Assembly: GCA_036704825.1 (NCBI GenBank)
Contig: JAUBSN010000007.1
Span: 62,001 to 126,000, forward strand
Source of the DNA: Microcoleus sp036704825
GTDB lineage: Bacteria > Cyanobacteriota > Cyanobacteriia > Cyanobacteriales > Microcoleaceae
Reading direction: 5' to 3'
Length of the DNA: 64,000 nt
The notes beneath the pieces are model-generated. The model was not told where the DNA came from. It searched no databases and was given only the letters and a program-made list of their open reading frames with translations. Position numbers and translations under genes: made by a program. Of the stretch, positions 1 through 4,915 are shown in pieces. Position 1 is the first letter of the stretch. Each line of letters opens with the position of its first letter.

Positions 1-553
1 CGCCCCCACAGTTTGCAAACTCGCAACAATCGGGAGCATCTCATATTTGTAAAAACACTTATTCTGGCTCCTGCCTTCTGACTTTTTCCTTCTTCCTTCT
101 GACTCTTTCCTCCTGACTCTTTCCTCCTGACTCCTAGCTCCAATTTCAAGCGGAGGGCTGCTTTCATTGAGATGCTCCCCAACAATCGTCAGCGTAATCG
201 CCGACATCATCCCGAAATAAATCCAGTTTACAGGCAAACCGGACGCTTGCGCCCCCAGGGGGTCAAAAGTATAGAATAGCAGTTCTTTGTAAAGGAGTTT
301 AACCGCCACCAAAATTATCAAAGTTATGAAAAAAGTCTGCTGCACGTCAGCAGGTGCAACTGACAAGATGTTACCGAACAGAAAACCGTCTAGGTCTAAT
401 TTTGTTGTCCGCAACAGGCTAATCAAGGTGACGCTAATTGCTAAAAATGTAGATAAAATTAAGGCCATGACGGCATCAATTTTGAGGCGATTGCGATTGA
501 ATCCACGCCATAATTACGGCGCTGATAATTCCAGATATAAACGCGCCGATCGA
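1..553 (-). pseudogene. Broken Zn/Mn ABC transporter permease (ZnuB-like)
   Basis: Read on the minus strand from about 553 to 180 and continuing at 31 to 1, the translation is a membrane protein of the ABC-3 (ZnuB/MntB) family: a glycine-rich helix beginning GAFISGIISAV, a stretch RNRLKIDAV, then LFGNILSVAPADVQQ, LLYKELLFYTFDPLGAQASG and ALTIVASLQTVGA after joining across the inserted element. These are hallmark segments of metal ABC permeases. Three lesions are seen: the N-terminal third is missing at 553, where a second miniature element begins; the frame shifts near 498-510; and a 148-bp element interrupts the frame at 32-179. The 3' end lies outside the window. Its natural role would be uptake of zinc or manganese across the inner membrane. 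Neighbouring smtA/smtB and a metal chaperone fit a zinc-homeostasis locus. I am fairly sure of the family; the metal is inferred. Confidence 0.85.
32..179. mobile_element. MITE family A, copy 1, with 8-bp target duplication
   Basis: A 148-bp element bounded by the 12-bp terminal inverted repeat GGGAGCATCTCA / TGAGATGCTCCC. It is flanked by a perfect direct repeat CAACAATC at 24-31 and 180-187, as expected for a transposase-made 8-bp target duplication. Removing the element and one duplicate restores the permease reading frame (TIV-ASLQTV). The interior has no coding capacity for a transposase and is built from short repeats such as GACTCCT and GACTCTTTC. Confidence 0.92.
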
Positions 554-701
554 GGGAGCATCTCATATTTGTAAAAACACTTATTCTGGCTCCTGCCTTC
601 TGACTTTTTCCTTCTTCCTTCTGACTCTTTCCTCCTGACTCCTGACTCCTGACTCCTAGCTCCAATTTCAAGCGGAGGGCTGCTTTCATTGAGATGCTCC
701 C
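554..701. mobile_element. MITE family A, copy 2, no target duplication
   Basis: Same 148-bp element with intact terminal repeats, differing from copy 1 in the number of internal GACTCCT heptamers. The flanking octamers (CCGATCGA at 546-553 and TTCCCAAC at 702-709) do not match. The permease remnant stops at its left end and no permease sequence is recognisable on its right, which suggests a deletion or recombination ending in this copy. Confidence 0.88.
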
Positions 702-829
702 TTCCCAACCATAGACTGTCTCAAGTTCGCCTACTAGCAACAACCTTACATTTTCTGGTACGCAGCAAAATGCAGCGCTCGCAATCGCAGGGGTTTTCGA
801 TTGCAAACGCTGCGCTTGCTGCGATGACT

Positions 830-1090
830 TTAAGGTGAATTGGGCTCCTCGGTACTGGGGGGTTTTTGACCAATTCCCAATTGCTTCTTAGAGGATTTTA
901 AGTCTTTCCAAAGCGCTTTAATATCTTTATAGGCTTTCTCAGCGCTAATTTTCCCCCCAGTTTCCAGCGAGCAAATATAAGTTATTTTTTGAGCAAACTC
1001 CTGCAAATTAGCATTAAACGCCAAGTTTTCTGGCGTGAAATCACCGTAGTAGCGATTGCGAGGATGTAAAAAATCTTCCCGCTCTTTCAT
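830..1090 (-). CDS. Small conserved cyanobacterial protein (DUF7219-like)
   Basis: An 86-residue soluble protein starting MKEREDFLHPRNRYYGDF and containing a helical stretch LAFNANLQEFAQKITYICSLETGGKISAEKAY. I recall this pattern from a small, uncharacterised cyanobacterial family (DUF7219). No signal peptide, membrane helix or metal motif is visible. It stands alone between the broken permease and the metallothionein, on the same strand as both. The ATG at 1090 has a purine-rich GGAGG-like stretch just upstream (AGGAGGGGGCA on the minus strand), supporting the start. Function unknown. Confidence 0.7.
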   Translation of the reverse strand: MKEREDFLHPRNRYYGDFTPENLAFNANLQEFAQKITYICSLETGGKISAEKAYKDIKALWKDLKSSKKQLGIGQKPPSTEEPNSP

Positions 1091-1296
1091 TGCCCCCTCC
1101 TAATTTAACTTTTGGTATTCAACTTTTGGTTCGGTCTCTGCTGTTAATAGCACTATGTGTACTCAGTATCGCGGCGCTAACTTGCTTCTATTGTATTGGG
1201 TAAGTAGCAATTGTGCTTTTTCCCTCTCTACTGAGTCTATTAATGCAGTCTTAACCTTAAGTTAGCTTTATTTTAACTTTTCTTTAACCTAAAAGC

Positions 1297-1330
1297 AAAA
1301 AAATTGGGAAATGCGCGGTTCGCATCTCCC
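1297..1330 (-). terminator. Intrinsic terminator downstream of smtA
   Basis: On the minus strand the 10-nt arms GGGAGATGCG and CGCATTTCCC (one internal mismatch) enclose a 5-nt loop and are followed, after AA, by seven T residues. It begins 50 nt past the metallothionein stop codon. Confidence 0.75.
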
Positions 1331-1379
1331 TTGAGATATATTTGGCAGTTGGTGATTAACCTTTTTTGAAGCCGAATAT

Positions 1380-1547
1380 TTACTTGTGGCACTCGCAGCC
1401 GGCGTGGCCGCAGCCGCTGCCGTTGGGGTGGCCGTCAGCGCAAGCACTGGAACAGTATGTTTTGCCGTCTTTTTCAATGGCGTCACTGAGATTGACTATG
1501 CAGAGGCAAGAAGGACAGGCGCATTTCATTTGGGTGACGGTAGTCAT
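1380..1547 (-). CDS. smtA: Metallothionein SmtA/BmtA
   Basis: A 55-residue bacterial metallothionein. It has nine cysteines (residues 9, 11, 14, 16, 32, 36, 46, 51, 53) plus histidines 40, 48 and 54, in the order MKCACPSCLC, YCSSAC and CGHAGCECHK. This is the arrangement of Synechococcus SmtA, which buries a four-zinc cluster in the cytoplasm and buffers excess zinc. Length matches the family. An AGGA purine stretch lies about ten bases before the ATG. It is transcribed divergently from smtB, and the shared 111-bp spacer holds a SmtB-type operator, so zinc-induced derepression is expected. A hairpin terminator follows the stop codon. Confidence 0.95.
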   Translation of the reverse strand: MTTVTQMKCACPSCLCIVNLSDAIEKDGKTYCSSACADGHPNGSGCGHAGCECHK

Positions 1548-1581
1548 TTTAGTTTTTCCTCGTGGTTTGTTTGTGTATGCT

Positions 1582-1616
1582 TATATATGAACATATATTC
1601 AGATATAAGTCAAGGG
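1582..1616. promoter_or_regulatory. SmtB/ArsR-type operator overlapping the smtA promoter
   Basis: The core TGAACATATATTCAGATAT at 1588-1606 closely resembles the 12-2-12 imperfect inverted repeat of the Synechococcus smt operator (TGAACA..TATTCAGATAT). On the minus strand TTGACT (1608-1613) is a good -35 box for smtA, and the palindrome lies between it and an AT-rich -10 region (CATATA, about 1584-1589). Bound repressor would block polymerase. An ATG at 1587 in the smtB frame falls inside the operator, so smtB starts further downstream. Confidence 0.75.
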
Positions 1617-1658
1617 TATGTACAAGTTTTGTTACAAAAGGTTTGCCATCGTACTAAA

Positions 1659-2099
1659 ATGAGAATGAGAATTAAAACAAGCCTGGAAAAGATGTCACCC
1701 AACTCTGCTGTTAATGGAGCGATAAGTCAGCCTCGCGAACTAAACGATACACCAACGTGCGCTCCATCGCACCTAGTTGACTGTTTGCGGGCCGGCGACA
1801 TCCAAAAACAAGTTCTCAACACCGCAAAAGCCCAGCGGATGGCAGAGTTTTTCAGTCTTTTGGGAGATGCGAACCGCCTGCGGCTGCTGTCGGTTTTGGC
1901 AAAACAAGAACTGTGCGTGTGCGACTTGGCTGCGGCGTTGAGTATGAGCGAGTCAGCAGTATCGCACCAGTTGCGGGCATTGCGGGCGATGCGGTTGGTA
2001 AGTTACCGCAAGGTTGGGAGACAAGTTTTTTATAGTTTACTCGATCGACACGTTTTTGAACTTTACCAAGCAGTCGCCGAACACTTAGACGAAGAATAA
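1659..2099 (+). CDS. smtB: Zinc-responsive ArsR/SmtB family repressor
   Basis: Winged-helix metalloregulator. The region FFSLLGDANRLRLLSVLAKQ, the recognition helix MSESAVSHQLRALRAM and the wing RKVGRQVFYSL are canonical. The C-terminal helix carries Asp, His(+2), His(+13) and Glu(+16) in the stretch beginning DRHVFELY. This matches the alpha-5 zinc ligands of SmtB (D104, H106, H117, E120), so it is predicted to be zinc-sensing at the alpha-5 site. The N-terminal extension has three further cysteines, one next to a histidine, a possible alpha-3N site. In-frame starts are 1659, 1665 and 1692 (146, 144 or 135 aa); I list the longest that clears the operator. It should release the shared operator when zinc binds. 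Confidence 0.9.
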   Translation: MRMRIKTSLEKMSPNSAVNGAISQPRELNDTPTCAPSHLVDCLRAGDIQKQVLNTAKAQRMAEFFSLLGDANRLRLLSVLAKQELCVCDLAAALSMSESAVSHQLRALRAMRLVSYRKVGRQVFYSLLDRHVFELYQAVAEHLDEE

Positions 2100-2206
2100 T
2101 CTTTTGGGCATTGGTAATGGATTTAAAATTCTGTAGGGGCGGCTTTTACCAATAAAGTTGGCCTAAGACCAATAATCTCGTAAACCCGCCCTCACCAAAC
2201 TCAATA

Positions 2207-2404
2207 TCAATCTTGGACTGTGTGGCCCGTAGCAACAACCGCCTGTTTAATTGACTCTTCAGAAGCTTGAGCTTCTACTGTAACAGTCTTAGCTGCGACA
2301 TCCACATTGACAGTAGCGTCGGATTCAACAGTTTTGATGGCTTTGGTAATTGTATCACCGCAGCCGGAGCAGACGATCGAGGGAACTTTAAGTAGTATTG
2401 CCAT
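2207..2404 (-). CDS. Heavy-metal-associated (HMA) domain metallochaperone
   Basis: A 65-residue stand-alone HMA domain with the ferredoxin-like alternation of strands and helices and the metal-binding loop VCSGCGDTI (CxxC) near residue 13. It ends VVATGHTVQD, typical of Atx1/CopZ-type chaperones. It would carry Cu(I) or possibly Zn(II) in the cytoplasm to a P-type ATPase. Cyanobacterial Atx1 usually has a CxxC plus a His in loop 5; here the GH near the C-terminus is at that place. It converges on smtB, and its position beside the metallothionein locus supports a role in metal homeostasis. Metal specificity cannot be read from sequence. Confidence 0.85.
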   Translation of the reverse strand: MAILLKVPSIVCSGCGDTITKAIKTVESDATVNVDVAAKTVTVEAQASEESIKQAVVATGHTVQD

Positions 2405-2484
2405 AATTAAGCAAAATTTCGTAGATGACAGTATGATCTTTTATTTTAATCTAAATTCGTGAAACACGCGCTTTCGCCGATTCT

Positions 2485-2507
2485 GGCAGGGGGTTTAAAC
2501 CCCTGCC
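2485..2507. repeat. Palindrome upstream of the HMA gene
   Basis: GGCAGGGGGTTTAAACCCCTGCC is a nearly perfect palindrome between the DAHP synthase stop codon and the HMA gene. It could act as a transcription stop or be a dispersed hairpin repeat; no clear U-tract is present. Confidence 0.5.
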
Positions 2508-2578
2508 TCAAAGCTAAAGCCGGTTAAAACCGACTGTAGAGTTTGACGTTAAAAGTTATAGATTATTTCCCACTAATA

Positions 2579-3439
2579 TCACTTCAAACTTAATACCTGT
2601 GAATATAAATTAGTATCCGGTATGCACCGCCCAACCGCAGCCGCGACAGGCCGCAAACTCGCAACTAAATCTACCATATCTGGCAAAGAAAGAGCTTGCC
2701 GCGCGTCAGAAACCGATTTTTCCGGTTGCGGGTGACACTCAACAATTAATCCGTCTGCACCGCAAGCAACCGCTGCTTTGGCTAGTGGCGCGACTAATTC
2801 TCGCTTGCCGACTGCGTGAGAAGGGTCTACAATTACTGGCAAATGAGTTAACTGTTTCAGCGCTGCGACTGCACCTAAATCCAATACATTCCGGGTGTAA
2901 TTGTCGAAGCTGCGGATGCCTCTTTCGCACAGAACTACATCAGGATTTCCGTGACTGAGAATGTATTCGGCGGCCATCACAAATTCTTCAATTGTGGCTG
3001 ACAAGCCGCGTTTTAGCAGGACGGGTTTTCCGGCTTGACCGACTGCTTTTAGCAGCTCGAAGTTTTGCATATTCCGACTTCCTATTTGCAGCATATCAGC
3101 TCTTGTGACAACGGGATCGATTTGGGCGATCGACATTACCTCTGTCACCGCGGGTAAACCGTAACGCCGGCTGACATCGGCTAAAATTTCCAGTCCCTCA
3201 ATTCCCATCCCTTGGAAAGCATAGGGAGAGGTGCGGGGTTTGTAGACTCCGCCTCGCAAAGCTTGCACGGATGCGCCGGATAGTTGGCGGGCGACTGTTT
3301 CCATTTGTTCTGAACTTTCCACGGTACAGGGGCCGCCGATGATTAACAATTCTGTGCCGCCGACTGAGACTGTTTCTGAGAGTTTGACAATTGTTTGGTG
3401 TTCGGGATGAGATTTGGTTGCGAGTTTGGCTTCTAACAT
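2579..3439 (-). CDS. aroF: 3-deoxy-7-phosphoheptulonate (DAHP) synthase, type I-beta
   Basis: First enzyme of the shikimate pathway: condenses phosphoenolpyruvate and erythrose 4-phosphate. Signature segments in order are IGGPCTVES, LRGGVYKPRTSPYAFQG, QIGSRNMQNFELLKAVG, KPVLLKRG, RNVLDLGAV, VDPSHAVGKR and DGLIVECHPQPEKSVSDA, including the metal-binding Cys, His, Glu and Asp positions. The ATG at 3439 is preferred over one at 3481 because GGAG lies nine bases before it and the upstream ATG sits against a terminator hairpin; the product is 286 aa. That is about the size of the bare catalytic barrel, with little room for an N-terminal ferredoxin-like or chorismate-mutase regulatory domain, so allosteric feedback may be absent. 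The long leader carries two attenuators (3478-3762). Confidence 0.95.
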   Translation of the reverse strand: MLEAKLATKSHPEHQTIVKLSETVSVGGTELLIIGGPCTVESSEQMETVARQLSGASVQALRGGVYKPRTSPYAFQGMGIEGLEILADVSRRYGLPAVTEVMSIAQIDPVVTRADMLQIGSRNMQNFELLKAVGQAGKPVLLKRGLSATIEEFVMAAEYILSHGNPDVVLCERGIRSFDNYTRNVLDLGAVAALKQLTHLPVIVDPSHAVGKRELVAPLAKAAVACGADGLIVECHPQPEKSVSDARQALSLPDMVDLVASLRPVAAAVGRCIPDTNLYSQVLSLK

Positions 3440-3477
3440 GAGGGAATTCTCCGGGAAATTTAAGTAGGTGGTTGACA

Positions 3478-3511
3478 ACAAAAAACCCGGAACTTTTAAG
3501 AGTTCCGGGTT
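3478..3511 (-). terminator. Attenuator 2: intrinsic terminator before aroF
   Basis: On the minus strand the arms ACCCGGAACT (3501-3510) and AGTTCCGGGT (3485-3494) pair perfectly over ten bases around CTTAAA and run into six T residues (3480-3485). The U-tract ends 40 bases before the aroF start codon and no other gene precedes it, so it lies inside the aroF transcript leader. Confidence 0.85.
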
Positions 3512-3548
3512 GGTGCGAAAAGACAGCGCGACAATTTACCCAGAACTC
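3500..3548 (-). promoter_or_regulatory. Attenuator 2: competing antiterminator stem
   Basis: The RNA segment GAGUUCUGGGU (3548-3538), which overlaps the last codons and stop of leader peptide 2, is complementary with one G-U pair to ACCCGGAACUC (3510-3500). The second segment is the 5' arm of terminator 2. The two pairings are mutually exclusive, which is the defining geometry of ribosome-mediated attenuation: a ribosome stalled upstream leaves this stem free to form, a ribosome at the stop codon covers its first arm. Confidence 0.8.
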
Positions 3549-3598
3549 TTGTTGGGCCAAAAATAAAAGCTGTAGTACCAGTTACTGAATAATGTCAT
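3536..3598 (-). CDS. Aromatic-rich leader peptide 2 of aroF
   Basis: A 20-codon reading frame, MTLFSNWYYSFYFWPNKSSG, with seven aromatic residues in the run W-Y-Y-S-F-Y-F-W (codons TGG TAC TAC AGC TTT TAT TTT TGG) followed by six more codons and TAA. The last codons form the first arm of the antiterminator. No strong Shine-Dalgarno is seen, which is common in cyanobacteria. Role by analogy with trpL and pheA leaders: when charged Trp, Tyr or Phe tRNA is scarce the ribosome stalls in the run and aroF is read through. It lies between terminators 1 and 2. Too short to be found by standard gene callers. Confidence 0.8.
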   Translation of the reverse strand: MTLFSNWYYSFYFWPNKSSG

Positions 3599-3643
3599 TG
3601 CTGTTTTCGCTTGTACTCGATTGGTTGTTGGGAAAAGAACTAG

Positions 3644-3676
3644 AAAAAACAAAACCGCAGGTGTTAATCTGCGGTT
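3644..3676 (-). terminator. Attenuator 1: intrinsic terminator
   Basis: On the minus strand AACCGCAG (3676-3669), loop ATTAACAC, CTGCGGTT (3660-3653), then the U-rich run TTGTTTTTT down to 3644. It is 45 bases upstream of the start of leader peptide 2 and just downstream of leader peptide 1. Confidence 0.82.
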
Positions 3677-3720
3677 CGCCCGGATGTTCACAGTGAATTG
3701 CAAATTCACTCCGGGCGAAC
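3674..3720 (-). promoter_or_regulatory. Attenuator 1: antiterminator with nested hairpin
   Basis: The RNA arms GUUCGCCCGGA (3720-3710) and UCCGGGCGAAC (3684-3674) are perfectly complementary over 11 bp. The first arm is the VRPE coding end of leader peptide 1; the second overlaps the 5' arm of terminator 1 by three bases (3674-3676). Inside it a perfect 7-bp hairpin GTGAATT/AATTCAC (3693-3709) begins at the stop codon. Same layout as attenuator 2. Confidence 0.72.
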
Positions 3721-3762
3721 TTGGCTGTACCAAAAATAAAAATAGCTGTTGGCTGTGAACAT
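3706..3762 (-). CDS. Aromatic-rich leader peptide 1 of aroF
   Basis: An 18-codon frame, MFTANSYFYFWYSQVRPE, with the uninterrupted aromatic run Y-F-Y-F-W-Y (TAT TTT TAT TTT TGG TAC), then six codons and TGA. Its distal codons are the first arm of antiterminator 1. The first nine bases ATGTTCACA are perfectly complementary to TGTGAACAT at 3692-3684 downstream, a further alternative pairing that could hide the start codon. It lies about 46 bases after the predicted -10 box and is the first translatable element of the aroF transcript. Role inferred from composition and geometry; not a recognised named gene. Confidence 0.78.
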   Translation of the reverse strand: MFTANSYFYFWYSQVRPE

Positions 3763-3807
3763 AGCTGAAGAGCTGGGATTTGTGGATTAAACACAATACT
3801 ATTTGAA

Positions 3808-3836
3808 AAGCTAGCACGGGGAGACTGGGATGTCAA
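3808..3836 (-). promoter_or_regulatory. Probable aroF promoter
   Basis: On the minus strand TTGACA (3836-3831), a 17-base spacer and TAGCTT (3813-3808), the latter preceded by TGC as in extended -10 promoters. It faces the two attenuators and aroF. Confidence 0.7.
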
Positions 3837-3840
3837 GTTA

Positions 3841-4332
3841 TTTTTTGCAAAAGTTTTGTAGAGTGGGCGCTCTTGTCCCCCCCTTGCTAAGCTGTACTCG
3901 ATCGGCATCTTTTTGAACAAAAAAGTTGACAAAAATTAATATCTGTAAAGTAGAACGATCGGGCGATCGCCCTGGAATCAGATTAAAACGATCGATCGAT
4001 GGGTAAGGCAAGAAGAAAAAACTCAATTGCCAGAGGCTAGAAGAACAAATACAGCCTTTCGAGCCTAACATCAGGTGCAGGCTTTAGGAGCGAGCCGCGC
4101 AGGGCATAGGGCATAGGGCATAGACCTGGAACGGCCTGGATCGGGCATCAGTTGCGATCGGTGTGTACCTCATTTTATTGAGAACCGCTATAGATTCTTG
4201 AAAATTGTGGCGTTGCTCGATCGGGGTATGAAAAAAATAACTTTAAAATCCAAAAGCTTTGTGAATACTGCTTTCTTTGACGGGCATATTTAACGTTTCA
4301 TACCGTAAATCAGCAACGCCGAAATTTTAAGT
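3841..4332. other. Non-coding stretch with small repeats
   Basis: No gene recognised. It holds several ATCGATCG/GCGATCGCC motifs near 3955-3998, three tandem copies of GGGCATA near 4105-4122, and at 4166-4194 a short form (TACCTCATTTTATTGAGAACCGCTATA) of the palindromic repeat described at 23776 and 35165. Confidence 0.5.
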
Positions 4333-4848
4333 TCAGAGTTGATTGAATTGAGTTCTGATAGCTTCTATCCGACTGCGGTTAACTCCCAAATCCGACTGTC
4401 CCAGACGCGAAGCCGATCGCACGTGGATGACTTTTGCTTCATCATCTACCAAAAATTCAACGTCATCAACAAACCCCATCAAAGCACTGGTGAACTCCGC
4501 ATACAGGTAGTTATCAGTTGCCGTGATAATTTTAGTTTTTCCATAGGACTCGATCGTCCCTTTGAGCTTTACCATCGCTTCAATCTGGGACGAAGTGTAT
4601 GCCAAAGGCTCAATTTTGTGTTCGGCATCTTGACTGAAGCTGCTGACGCAGTTGGGGGAACTCGGGCACGCTGCGAGTTTTCCTGACACAATGCCGATAT
4701 TGGCAGGTCTTTTTCCAGCAAACATTGTTTTTTCTCCTGGTATAGCGATAAAAGTAACGATCGACAGTAGCGCTACTGCTAGCAGTGATATAAAAATAAC
4801 CAAGACTCTTTTCAATGCTGTCGGCGATTTTGTTTCAACTGTTTCCAA
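4333..4848 (-). CDS. DUF1499 membrane-anchored protein
   Basis: A 171-residue protein. Residues about 15-33 (LVIFISLLAVALLSIVTFI) form one membrane segment or uncleaved signal anchor, followed by a DUF1499 domain with the family's CPSSPNCVSSFS motif (about residues 61-72), a central ESYGKTKIITATDNYLYAEFT strand pair and the terminal block VIHVRSASRLGQSDLGVNRSRIEAIR. The domain likely faces the periplasm or lumen. DUF1499 proteins are widespread in cyanobacteria and plastids and have no settled biochemical role. The gene stands alone, with 67 bases to the start of the cyclase gene's stop codon side; no shared operon is evident. Confidence 0.85.
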   Translation of the reverse strand: METVETKSPTALKRVLVIFISLLAVALLSIVTFIAIPGEKTMFAGKRPANIGIVSGKLAACPSSPNCVSSFSQDAEHKIEPLAYTSSQIEAMVKLKGTIESYGKTKIITATDNYLYAEFTSALMGFVDDVEFLVDDEAKVIHVRSASRLGQSDLGVNRSRIEAIRTQFNQL

Positions 4849-4915
4849 AGGATTAGCCCTCCTGAAAGTATAAATGCAGTCTACGTTTCATATTAATTGA
4901 AATTACATCAAAAAC

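Noticed and set aside
459..806. Minus-strand frame across MITE copy 2 (115 codons)
   Set aside because: Mostly MITE sequence plus out-of-frame permease; no family match and no start signal.
1386..1658. N-terminal extension of smtB (AAGVAAAAAVG...)
   Set aside because: It is the antisense of the metallothionein gene and runs through the operator; SmtB orthologues start later.
3536..4071. Longer minus-strand frames through the aroF leader
   Set aside because: They overlap promoter, terminators and antiterminators and match no family; only the two short aromatic-rich frames fit the attenuator geometry.
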